Under the pieces are notes generated by a model. It was given only the letters and a program-made list of their open reading frames with translations, searched no databases and was not told where the DNA came from. The translations under genes were made by a program, and so were the position numbers. DNA of 13,665 nt from positions 1 to 13,665 of the forward strand of contig JAUYHV010000162.1 of assembly GCA_030689845.1 (NCBI GenBank), in the 5' to 3' direction. The stretch's first letter is position 1. Every line of letters starts with the position of its first letter. Origin of the DNA: Dehalococcoidia bacterium (GTDB lineage: Bacteria; Chloroflexota; Dehalococcoidia; JACQUA01). Of the stretch, positions 6,263 to 13,243 are shown piece by piece.

Positions 6263-6568
6263 ATGGAATACGAGGACAAGTCACTAACATGTGCTGATTG
6301 CGGCAACGGGTTTACCTTTAGTGCGGAAGACCAGCAGTTCTTCCATTCAAAGGGATACGTTAACGAACCTAAACGCTGCACACCATGTCGCGACACCAGA
6401 AAAGCAGAGCGTACCGGAAGCAACTCACGCGGCTTCGGGCAGCGGCGCCAGATGTTCCCCGTCGTGTGTTCAGACTGCGGCAAAGAAACCGAAGTACCAT
6501 TTGAACCCCACGGGGACAAGCCGGTATATTGCGGCGATTGCTACCTTAAAGTCAGAGCCATAAGGTAA
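6263..6568 (+). CDS. Double zinc-ribbon protein with CxxC-x17-CxxC domain
   Basis: A 101-residue soluble protein with eight cysteines in four CxxC knuckles. The first ribbon uses Cys10/Cys13 and Cys39/Cys42 (TCADCGNGF and RCTPC), the pattern of the 'probable zinc-ribbon' group. The second uses Cys69/Cys72 and Cys90/Cys93, separated by exactly 17 residues, the CxxC-x17-CxxC domain common in Firmicutes and related bacteria. A basic, Arg-rich linker (about 43-62) joins them and may contact nucleic acid. The start has AGGAGG 8 bases upstream. Biochemical function is not established; the neighbour is an RRM RNA-binding protein, so a role with RNA is possible but only inferred. Confidence 0.85.
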   Translation: MEYEDKSLTCADCGNGFTFSAEDQQFFHSKGYVNEPKRCTPCRDTRKAERTGSNSRGFGQRRQMFPVVCSDCGKETEVPFEPHGDKPVYCGDCYLKVRAIR

Positions 6569-6580
6569 TGATTTAATACG

Positions 6581-6622
6581 GCTATCACAGCCAGCCCGGT
6601 TTACCGGACTGGCTGTGATAGC
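6581..6622. terminator. Long perfect hairpin after zinc-ribbon gene, no T tract
   Basis: A 14-bp perfect stem (6581-6594 with 6609-6622) continues, after one C/A mismatch, into a CCGG-TTTA-CCGG inner hairpin. It starts 13 bases after the stop codon. No run of T follows on either side, so it is not a standard Rho-independent terminator. It could be a processing or mRNA-stabilising structure. Bases 6623-6850 hold only AT-rich leader sequence for the next gene. Confidence 0.6.
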
Positions 6623-6850
6623 ATTAAGATGATGGGCGGAAAATAAATCACAAGCGACAGTATTTTTTTAAAGTACCCTGTGCATTTTAGAATTCACTGT
6701 GGCCTTTCCCATTGCAGGCGGGGTATTTTTTCAATCCCCGGGTATTAAATAACTTATCGAGCTTGTGTTAAACCGAAAGAGTATCCTTATTTAAACTGTT
6801 CTTTTAAAATTACGGTCTCAAATAAAAAAATAATTAATGGTTGGTAAATA

Positions 6851-7213
6851 ATGAAAATATATGTGGGAAACTTATCTTATGATGTCACCGAAGAGGAACT
6901 GCGGGCCGAGTTCGAAAAATTTGGCGTTGTTGAATCGGTAGCTATCCCCGCCGATAAGTTTAGCGGCAGGTCTAAAGGATTTGCCTTTATCGAGATGCCT
7001 ACGGTAGCGGAAGGTCAGGCGGCCATCACCGGTCTTAGTGGCAAAGTGCTCAAGGAGAGGACCCTGGCTGTGGATGCGGCAAAACCCCGCACCGATGACA
7101 GGCGCGGCGGATCCTTTCAGGGTGGTGGCAGGGGCGGCAGTGGGGGAGGGGGAGGCAGAGGGGGAGGTTACGGAGGGGGAGGTTTCGGTGGTGGAAGGCG
7201 CGGCAGATATTAA
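6851..7213 (+). CDS. RRM-family RNA-binding protein with glycine-rich tail
   Basis: A 120-residue protein. Residues 1-80 form one RNA-recognition motif with both hallmark strands: RNP2 as IYVGNL (3-8) and RNP1 as KGFAFIEM (42-49), including the aromatic residues that stack on RNA bases. From about residue 86 the tail is almost all Gly with Arg, Ser, Tyr and Phe, like the RGG tails of cyanobacterial cold-induced Rbp proteins. It probably binds single-stranded RNA in the cytoplasm. No strong ribosome site is seen before the ATG (only TGGTTGG), and the leader is long and AT-rich, which would suit temperature-dependent translation; that is inference. It is monocistronic, ending in a perfect terminator. 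Confidence 0.92.
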   Translation: MKIYVGNLSYDVTEEELRAEFEKFGVVESVAIPADKFSGRSKGFAFIEMPTVAEGQAAITGLSGKVLKERTLAVDAAKPRTDDRRGGSFQGGGRGGSGGGGGRGGGYGGGGFGGGRRGRY

Positions 7214-7227
7214 ATCCAGATATGATT

Positions 7228-7261
7228 AACTGTGGGAACGTAAGTTCCCACAGTTATTTTT
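7228..7261 (+). terminator. Rho-independent terminator after RRM gene
   Basis: AACTGTGGGAAC (7228-7239) and GTTCCCACAGTT (7244-7255) form a perfect 12-bp stem with a GTAA loop, followed by ATTTTTA. The flanking A/T content is too low on the left for efficient use by the convergent gene ending at 7294. Confidence 0.93.
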
Positions 7262-7293
7262 AATGTACCTCCAGTAACGCCGGGCCGGAAAAC

Positions 7294-9066
7294 CTACATG
7301 TACCCGGTCCTGTGGTCGTTGCGGCGGCATATAACATCCACCACCGCGGGCATACTGTTTTTCAGGGATTCCCTTACCGCTCTTTTTACAGCCGGGCCGA
7401 TATCCTGTGGATCGCTTACAGGCCCTTCCGCATAAGCCCCGAAAGAACGCGCCATTTCTGCGAAGTTAACCCTGGGGTCCTCCAGGAAAGTTCCAACACC
7501 CCTGGTTTCTTCAGAGCGCCCGCGGGAACCGGCTACCATGCCGAAGTGCAGTTCGGAATTGCCGTAGCAAAGGTTGTTGTAAACTATAACCACCACGGGC
7601 AGTTTGCAGCGGGCTGCCGTCCAGATAGCCTGGGGTGTAAACAGCAGGTCGCCTTCAGGTTGGAGGTCAATAACCAGCCTGTTTTCGCCCCGGCAAGCGA
7701 GGGCAGAGCCGATAGCGACCCCGATTTCTCTCCCCAGGCCTATCCCTCCGCTGGGAACATACCGGCGGGGGCTGTCTATCGTCCAGAGCCTCCGTGCCCA
7801 TTCAGCCAGGGCGCTGTGCCCGGTGGTCAATGTCCAGTCCTCATTTTCGATTGCCGGCCAGATTTCACGGATGAGCCAGGGCAGGGCGATAGGTTTTACC
7901 TCTCCCAGGGATGCCGCCTCCTTTTTCCATTTTACCCTCATTTCCTTGTGTTTTTTCCCCACCCACTGCTTCCTCTCGTGCCTGGCCCCGGACTGTTCTT
8001 TCCCGATAATCTTTTTGCAGGCTCTCAACAGCGCAGGAACAACGGTTGAAATATCCGCCGTAAGGGAAACGTCAGCATTGGGTAAACGCTGGTAGTTCTG
8101 TATCCATCCCTTAATGCCCAGGTCGCGGAGTGATACGTCAATAACTTTGCACCCGCTTTTTACCAGGGATGTAACAGTGCTCCTGTCGGCGCCCATCTTG
8201 TGCACGTATCCCCACAGGTCCTCTGCTTCAAGAGACAGGAGAACATCTGCCCCGGGGAGTATTTCGGAGGCCGCGCCGGTTAAGTCGAGATGGTGGTCGC
8301 AGGGAATGTTAAAGCGGTGTCCCATGGTAAGCACCGGCGCAGCCAGGACCTCTGCCAGTTCCTGGATTTCCCGTGAAGTTTTTTCCAGGGCACCCGCCCG
8401 GTCGGCGAAAATGACCGGCATTTCCGCGTTGACCAGCAAGGATGCGATCTGTTTAACGACCTCCGGGTCTGGGTATAAGGTACTGGTATTCAAAATGTCT
8501 TTGGATGGCGGCATGGCTACGGGTTCAGCCACCTCGGACTCCTGCATTATCGCATCGAGACAGATAAAAACGGGGCCCTGCGGCTGGTCCACGGCCAGTT
8601 TATAACCCCTTATGAAGGTATCGAGCAAGCCGGAAACGCTGAGAACATGGTGGTCCCACTTAACGTAGTTTCTTACCAGTTCTCCGGGGACGATGGCCGC
8701 GTGAAGCCACTCGGGCATATTCCTCCGTTTTGCAGCCTCGAAAGCGGCCCCTCCGCCCAGGAGCAAGACAGGTGCCTTGTCGCACCAGGCATTGTATATT
8801 GCCATGGTGGCGTGCTGGAGCCCCACCAGGTCATGGAGGGCTACAGCCATGGGTTTTCCAGTAGCTACCCCGTAGCCCTGGGCAATGGCGACGGCAATTT
8901 CTTCGTGGAGGCAGAGGATGATTTCCGGCTTGTTGCTGCCGTAGTTAACCAGAGATTCGTGCAGCCCCCGGAAGGTTGTGCCGGGGTTAAAGGCAATATA
9001 TTCGATGCCCAGGAAGTTGAGGATATCCACGATCACGTCAGACCCGTACTTTTTGTCCGGTACCAT
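7294..9066 (-). CDS. ThDP-dependent enzyme, benzoylformate decarboxylase / acetolactate synthase-like
   Basis: A 590-residue protein with the three-domain layout of the pyruvate oxidase/decarboxylase family. Domain 1 (about 1-180) has the cofactor-activating Glu55 in LHEEIAVAIAQGYG and His78 in ALHDLVGLQHATMAIYNAW, which aligns with an active-site His of benzoylformate decarboxylase. A central domain (about 200-350) follows, then a lysine-rich link (about 352-392). Domain 3 carries the ThDP/Mg motif, with Glu471-Gly472-Asp473 where GDG is normal and Asn497-Asn498 at the proper distance. Likely chemistry is decarboxylation or carboligation of a 2-oxo acid; substrate unknown. The start has AAGGAG 7 bases upstream. 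It lies 146 bases downstream of the nitroreductase gene, probably in one operon. Confidence 0.88.
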   Translation of the reverse strand: MVPDKKYGSDVIVDILNFLGIEYIAFNPGTTFRGLHESLVNYGSNKPEIILCLHEEIAVAIAQGYGVATGKPMAVALHDLVGLQHATMAIYNAWCDKAPVLLLGGGAAFEAAKRRNMPEWLHAAIVPGELVRNYVKWDHHVLSVSGLLDTFIRGYKLAVDQPQGPVFICLDAIMQESEVAEPVAMPPSKDILNTSTLYPDPEVVKQIASLLVNAEMPVIFADRAGALEKTSREIQELAEVLAAPVLTMGHRFNIPCDHHLDLTGAASEILPGADVLLSLEAEDLWGYVHKMGADRSTVTSLVKSGCKVIDVSLRDLGIKGWIQNYQRLPNADVSLTADISTVVPALLRACKKIIGKEQSGARHERKQWVGKKHKEMRVKWKKEAASLGEVKPIALPWLIREIWPAIENEDWTLTTGHSALAEWARRLWTIDSPRRYVPSGGIGLGREIGVAIGSALACRGENRLVIDLQPEGDLLFTPQAIWTAARCKLPVVVIVYNNLCYGNSELHFGMVAGSRGRSEETRGVGTFLEDPRVNFAEMARSFGAYAEGPVSDPQDIGPAVKRAVRESLKNSMPAVVDVICRRNDHRTGYM

Positions 9067-9212
9067 TATTCGACTCCTTTCAAATCCGCCGTATTATGCT
9101 CCACCGGAAAGCAGGGACAAGCTGTCATTAACAAATCAAATCCTGGCAACCCCGCGAAGGGTTTTGGGATTTCCCGGCCTGCATGGAGTATAACTGAAAT
9201 AACCAACCTTTT

Positions 9213-9932
9213 TTAAATGCTGTAGGACGGTGTCGTCCTGCGCCTCAAGTTGTAAAGGAAATCCTGGATCTGCTCGTCAGTCCTGGCTTTGGAACTATCG
9301 TACTCACCGTAATGGACTATTTCATCCAGCTTACGCCGGTACGGGGGAGGGATTTTATAGTCAGGGTAACCGACGGGAACGATGGTATGGACGGCGATTA
9401 CCTGGGGAATTTTCAGGAGACTTTTCACCTGGGCCTCCCACGTGGCATTTACGCTGACCCACTGGGTGCCGAGGCCGAGGGCTGCTGCGGCAAAACAGAT
9501 GAGCTGGGTGGCGTTGGCCATATTTTTATAGAAGGTTGCCATGGGGCCGCCTTCCCCACCATAAAAATGGGATGAGAGAACAGTGGCCTGTAAGGCCCTC
9601 GGGTCGGCGCATACAACGATAAACACAGGGGCGTACTTAAGGCTGGGCTCAGTCTCAGGGCAGTCGAAGTACGGATGTCTCAACTCCTGTACCCGGGTCT
9701 GCTCGATAATTTTTATATGTCTCCGTCCCTCGGTATATGCCTGGATTATTTTTTCCCTGGTGTCAGCATCGCTGACCACAACGAATTCCCAGGGTTGACC
9801 GTTGGCTCCCGACATTGCCCACCGCGCTGCTTCCAGGATTTTTTCCACGCTTCCCTCGGGAAGGGGGTCGGGTTTAAACCTGCGTATACTCCTCCTTTTC
9901 CTCACCAGGCCAAGAAATGAATCGATTTCCAC
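9213..9932 (-). CDS. Nitroreductase-family FMN oxidoreductase
   Basis: A 239-residue flavoprotein. KRRSIRRF (12-19) is the phosphate-binding segment for FMN, SGANGQPWEFVVV (41-53) is the conserved second FMN loop, and CFAAAALGLGTQWVS lies near the dimer and flavin site. Family enzymes use NAD(P)H to reduce nitro groups, quinones or enones, or perform specialised flavin chemistry; which applies here cannot be read. Length is slightly above the usual 170-220 because of an insert around residues 75-95 and a C-terminal Arg/Lys-rich tail. The start is GTG with AGGAGG close upstream. Promoter at 10051-10079. It is divergent from ubiD and precedes the ThDP gene, so all three may act on related compounds. 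Confidence 0.88.
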   Translation of the reverse strand: MEIDSFLGLVRKRRSIRRFKPDPLPEGSVEKILEAARWAMSGANGQPWEFVVVSDADTREKIIQAYTEGRRHIKIIEQTRVQELRHPYFDCPETEPSLKYAPVFIVVCADPRALQATVLSSHFYGGEGGPMATFYKNMANATQLICFAAAALGLGTQWVSVNATWEAQVKSLLKIPQVIAVHTIVPVGYPDYKIPPPYRRKLDEIVHYGEYDSSKARTDEQIQDFLYNLRRRTTPSYSI

Positions 9933-10050
9933 TTGTTCCTCCTTTATTAATCGAGAGCCTTATTTAAAACCCGATTTTTTCAAACCGTAGGCCTACCGGG
10001 AATGTAGTTGAAACTTCTAAATTATCCGGAGCAACCGCTTCTTCGGGGGA

Positions 10051-10079
10051 ATTGTAAGGAGGGGGCAAACGTTTGTCAA
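10051..10079 (-). promoter_or_regulatory. SigA-type promoter for nitroreductase-ThDP operon
   Basis: On the minus strand TTGACA (10079-10074), a 17-base spacer and TACAAT (10056-10051) form a near-perfect housekeeping promoter, so strong unless repressed. Start near 10044; leader about 110 bases. Confidence 0.75.
10066..10075. promoter_or_regulatory. Palindrome CAAACGTTTG between -35 and -10 (candidate operator)
   Basis: A perfect 10-bp palindrome lies inside the spacer of the minus-strand promoter, touching the -35 hexamer. A bound dimer here would block RNA polymerase, so this is a natural repressor site. No regulator gene is present in the window to name a partner. Confidence 0.45.
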
Positions 10080-10094
10080 CTCTTTATTCTTAAC

Positions 10095-10118
10095 ATAACC
10101 AGGTTATAAATACTGGTA
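10095..10118. promoter_or_regulatory. Palindromic element between the divergent promoters
   Basis: ATAACC-A-GGTTAT (10095-10107) is a perfect 13-base palindrome. It overlaps a second symmetry, ACCAG (10098-10102) with CTGGT (10113-10117). It lies about 34 bases upstream of the ubiD -35 and 16 bases from the other promoter's -35, a position suited to an activator acting on one or both sides. Confidence 0.45.
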
Positions 10119-10140
10119 TTGTGAAAAAAGACATGAAATA

Positions 10141-10170
10141 TTGACTTTCAAGGTATTTTTCGCCTATAAA
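10141..10170 (+). promoter_or_regulatory. SigA-type promoter for ubiD-family gene
   Basis: TTGACT (10141-10146), an 18-base spacer and TATAAA (10165-10170). Start near 10177; leader about 95 bases. The rest of the 9933-10271 gap is AT-rich with no coding frame of note. Confidence 0.6.
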
Positions 10171-10271
10171 TATGGACGAATTAATTAATTTCTTTAATCA
10201 TTGCATGATATATCTTAAAAAAGGCTTTAAACCGCTTCGAACAGCGAATTATATGCAAGAAGGAGATGGCA

Positions 10272-11861
10272 ATGGAATACTTTAAAGACCTCAGGGACCT
10301 TATCGAGCGGCTGGATGCCGAGGGGAAGCTGGTCAGGATAAAAAGGCTTATAAACAAAGATACGGAGCTTCATCCCCTGGTACGCTGGCAGTTCAGGGGT
10401 CTGCCTGAGGAAGAGCGCAAGGCTTTTTTATTTGAAAATGTAACCGATGTTAAGGGCAGGAAATATGATATTCCGGTCCTGGTGGCCTCCCATGCGCCAT
10501 CGCGGCAATTATATGCCTTTGGCATGATGTGCCAGCCGGATACAATCATGGAAAAGTGGGCCCAGGCGGAAATACATTCCCATGAGCCTGTCATGGTGGA
10601 AACGGGGCCGGTTTGCGAGGAAATCCACGAAGGAAACAACCTCCTGGAACACGGGGGAATGGACGAATTTCCCGTGCCTATCTCAACCCCTGGTATGGAT
10701 AACGCCCCATACCTGACGGCTGCCAACTGGGTTACCAAGGACCCGGACACGGGTATCAGGAACATCGGGAATTACAGGGCCATGGTAAAAAGCCAGACCC
10801 GCCTGGGCATTTGCGCCACCCTGACGCAGCATATCAGGGAGCACTGGGAACGGAGCCGCAAGAAAGGGAAACCCCTGGAAGCAGCTATAGTCCTGGGCAC
10901 CTCGCCCAACGTGGGCTACGTGGCTACAGCCAGGCTGCCTTACGGCATCGACGAATACAAGATAGCCGGCGGGATAGCCGGGGCTCCCGTTGAACTGGTG
11001 AAGTGCCGGACGGTGGATATAGAAGTCCCGGCCAACGCTGAGATAGTTATCGAGGGAACCATGCCTGTAGACTACCAGGAATGGGAGGCGCCCTTCGGGG
11101 AGTTTACCGGCTACATGGGCATGGAATACCTCAACCCGGTCATGAACATATCCTGTATCATGCACCGGAAAAAACCTGTATTTAATGCCTTCCTCAGCCA
11201 GTTCCCGCCGAGCGAAAGCAGCAAGTTACGGGGTATAAGCCAGGAGGCCGTTTATTACAAGTTCCTTAAATACGATTGCAATATACCGGGAATTTCCAAA
11301 GTTGCGGCTCATGACAGCAGCGGCGCTTCACTGTATATAGTTATCAGCATGCGTAAAAGCCATCCTTCCCAGGCGTGGCAGGCATTGAACGGAGCCGCTG
11401 CCCTGATGCCGACGGGTGGTAAATTTATTATTGTTGTGGATGATGACGATATCGACCCCTATGACCCTGATTCCGTTAACTGGGCGCTTAGTTTCCGCGT
11501 ACAGCCCCACCGGGACATGAGGATCACAAGGGGCAAATCACCGGGCATCGACCCATCTTCATCGCCTATGACGGACCCGGAACGGCACAATCCCAGTGTC
11601 GAGGGAAGTTCTGCGGTGCTGATAGACGCCACCAGGAAATGGCCTTATCCCCCTGTTTCACTACCCAAAAAGGAGTTCATGGAGAAAGCCCGCGCCATAT
11701 GGGAAGAAGAGGGACTCCCCGCCCTGAAACCAAGGATTCCCTGGTTTGGCTATTCCTTGGGGCATTGGACGGAAGAGCACGAGGAGGCGGCCCAACTGGC
11801 ATTGAGGGGAGAACATTACATAACCGGGGAGAAGCTGGCGAACAGGCGTGTCAGGAGTTAG
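10272..11861 (+). CDS. UbiD-family prenylated-FMN decarboxylase
   Basis: A 529-residue protein of typical UbiD length. It should (de)carboxylate an aromatic or unsaturated acid using prenylated FMN. From the chosen start, Arg169 in NIGNYRAMV and the Glu272/Glu277 pair in WEAPFGEFTGYMG correspond to the Arg-Glu-Glu active site of Fdc/UbiD enzymes; NVGYVATARLPYG and SSPMTDPERHNPS are also family segments. An ATG at 10266 directly touches the AAGGAG ribosome site, so ATG at 10272, 6 bases after it, is the better start and gives MEYFKDLRDLI, a usual UbiD beginning. No UbiX prenyltransferase gene is nearby, so the cofactor must be made by a gene elsewhere. It faces the EamA gene tail to tail with 6 bases between stops and no terminator. 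Substrate unknown. Confidence 0.93.
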   Translation: MEYFKDLRDLIERLDAEGKLVRIKRLINKDTELHPLVRWQFRGLPEEERKAFLFENVTDVKGRKYDIPVLVASHAPSRQLYAFGMMCQPDTIMEKWAQAEIHSHEPVMVETGPVCEEIHEGNNLLEHGGMDEFPVPISTPGMDNAPYLTAANWVTKDPDTGIRNIGNYRAMVKSQTRLGICATLTQHIREHWERSRKKGKPLEAAIVLGTSPNVGYVATARLPYGIDEYKIAGGIAGAPVELVKCRTVDIEVPANAEIVIEGTMPVDYQEWEAPFGEFTGYMGMEYLNPVMNISCIMHRKKPVFNAFLSQFPPSESSKLRGISQEAVYYKFLKYDCNIPGISKVAAHDSSGASLYIVISMRKSHPSQAWQALNGAAALMPTGGKFIIVVDDDDIDPYDPDSVNWALSFRVQPHRDMRITRGKSPGIDPSSSPMTDPERHNPSVEGSSAVLIDATRKWPYPPVSLPKKEFMEKARAIWEEEGLPALKPRIPWFGYSLGHWTEEHEEAAQLALRGEHYITGEKLANRRVRS

Positions 11862-11867
11862 TCGGGC

Positions 11868-12785
11868 TTAAATCAAAACGAGTACTGTTCCCACAATCAG
11901 AAGGGCATTGCCCATGAGAACCCAGCGGCTGAAACTCTCGAGTCTCCTGTTAAAAATAAAGGACAGTGCTACTGTCCAGAGGGGCAGGGTGCGGCTCACC
12001 ATGCTGACCACTATAACGGAGGTGTAGCTCAATGCCACGTACCTCATCATCTGGGCCAGGTTTGTTGTCATGCCGCTGAGAACAGCTATTTGCAGGGACT
12101 TTTTATTTTTTGTAAAAATTTCTTTCCTGTTAGCCTTGTTTAAGAGGGATGAGCTTATTATGAGACTGGCGCCGCAGTAGGCAATAAAAGTGCCGGGAAG
12201 CGATGAACCACCGTTAGCCAGTGCCAGCTTAATAAAAATTGAACTGGTTCCCCACAGCAGTGCCGAGCAAAGACCAAATAATATACCGCGGAAAAAGGTC
12301 TTCCTGTCCACGAATTTCAACCCTGTGTCCGTTTTTTGCCCGGCTGCCCCGGGTGATTTTTCCCCTTTTAGAGCTATGACGGTCGGCCCGGCAAGGGAAA
12401 ATAATATTCCCAGCATCATGAGGGGAGTAATGGTTTCGTGGAGTATGGTAACGGCCAGTACCACGCTTACCATGGCGCTGAGGCCCGTCATTACTCCGGC
12501 CCTGGTGGATCCCAGTATCTGGACCGTCCTGTATCCGAAAGTACGACCCAGGGCAAAGTGGACTATTCCCGAAATGGCAAAAAAGAGGGTTGCTTTCCAG
12601 GTAAAATCCGGTAACTTGAACAGTTCGCCCGTGGCAAGGTTTAAGAGAAAGAAAAAGACCGGCCCGCTGAATATAGTGAGGGTAGCTATATAATTCGGAC
12701 TTACCCTGAAAACGGCCCGGCGGACGATAACGGTGTTGGCGCCGAGGAAAGCGGCATACCCTAAACCTAATATAACTCCAAGCAC
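11868..12785 (-). CDS. EamA/DMT-family transporter
   Basis: A 305-residue membrane protein with about ten hydrophobic helices in two repeated five-helix halves, the drug/metabolite transporter layout. The first half starts MLGVILGLGYAAFLGANTVI and the second FRGILFGLCSALLWGTSSIF, the repeated 'G...al.WG' signature of EamA domains. A hydrophilic link (about 142-166, with KGEKSPGAAGQKTDTG) joins the halves. The start is GTG at 12785; an in-frame TGA lies five codons upstream, so there is little choice, although no clear ribosome site is visible. It may move a substrate or product of the UbiD/ThDP enzymes, or be unrelated. It lies on the same strand as the SQR-like gene and could be reached by its transcript; bases 12786-12930 show no terminator or promoter that I trust. 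Confidence 0.87.
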   Translation of the reverse strand: MLGVILGLGYAAFLGANTVIVRRAVFRVSPNYIATLTIFSGPVFFFLLNLATGELFKLPDFTWKATLFFAISGIVHFALGRTFGYRTVQILGSTRAGVMTGLSAMVSVVLAVTILHETITPLMMLGILFSLAGPTVIALKGEKSPGAAGQKTDTGLKFVDRKTFFRGILFGLCSALLWGTSSIFIKLALANGGSSLPGTFIAYCGASLIISSSLLNKANRKEIFTKNKKSLQIAVLSGMTTNLAQMMRYVALSYTSVIVVSMVSRTLPLWTVALSFIFNRRLESFSRWVLMGNALLIVGTVLVLI

Positions 12786-12930
12786 CGCAAGATTGTGTCA
12801 TAACCGCCTGCAAAAAGCAATTTGCCTTTAAGTAGGAGTTACCCTGATCGGACGTCTCTAATTTGTCTCGTGTTTATCCCTTTTTTTACCGACTCGACAC
12901 CCTTACCAGAGCATTGATGCTATATATTCT

Positions 12931-13243
12931 CTATACCCAGCCCCACGGAACTGGTTTGCTGTAGACTCTCCAGGCGTAAACAGCGGCGATGACAATGAAG
13001 CCGAGAGCAAGGTAGAAGTTGTAAAAGAAAGTGGCCTGGAGTCCCATAATGAGGGCTGTCAGTACCAGGAAAAGGCAGATACCGGAGAGTTTTTTGCGCC
13101 GGGAACGCCAAGCAAGGGAGGTTGGTTAAGCAGGCATAACTAAGCAGCCGGACGAGTGCGGTAAAGGCTACCCAGTATGATGATAAACGCTCAGTCTGCC
13201 ATAATCACGCTGAAGCGTCTGCGAGCATCCCCCTCGTGCTCAT
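12931..13243 (-). pseudogene. Small membrane-protein gene, apparently broken
   Basis: The ATG at 13243-13241 overlaps the TGA of the SQR-like gene (ATGA), the usual sign of translational coupling. The frame gives MSTRGMLADASA, then TGA at 13207-13205, then LWQTERLSSYWVAFTALVRL and SYACLTNLPCLA. Around 13107-13115 a one-base shift leads into a different frame, beginning WRSRRKKLSGICLFLVLTAL and continuing with two hydrophobic helices to PVPWGWV and TAG at 12933-12931. That second frame has no ATG, GTG or TTG before its hydrophobic part, and an upstream TAA (13126-13128) cuts it off, so alone it is not a gene. Joined, the parts would make a protein of about 100 residues. The joint reading is inference; sequencing error could also explain both lesions. 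Confidence 0.5.

Noticed and set aside
7100..7205. GGN-rich stretch as a DNA repeat array
   Set aside because: It encodes the glycine-rich tail of the RRM protein and has no regular unit length.
7312..8605. Plus-strand frames of 163-245 codons opposite the ThDP gene
   Set aside because: Antisense to a conserved enzyme; composition without recognisable motifs.
9127..9175. Nested inverted repeat (AAATCC/GGATTT, AACCC/GGGTT) after the nitroreductase gene
   Set aside because: Spacing is irregular and no T run follows on the minus strand, so a terminator splitting the operon is not supported.
12920..13111. 63-codon minus frame (MAFPAQ...)
   Set aside because: It continues the first frame of the broken membrane-protein gene past the frame change; hydrophobic, protein-like sequence lies in the neighbouring frame instead.
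13205..13207. TGA as a selenocysteine codon in the small membrane-protein gene
   Set aside because: No convincing SECIS-type hairpin follows, and a second lesion (frame change) downstream argues for decay or error.
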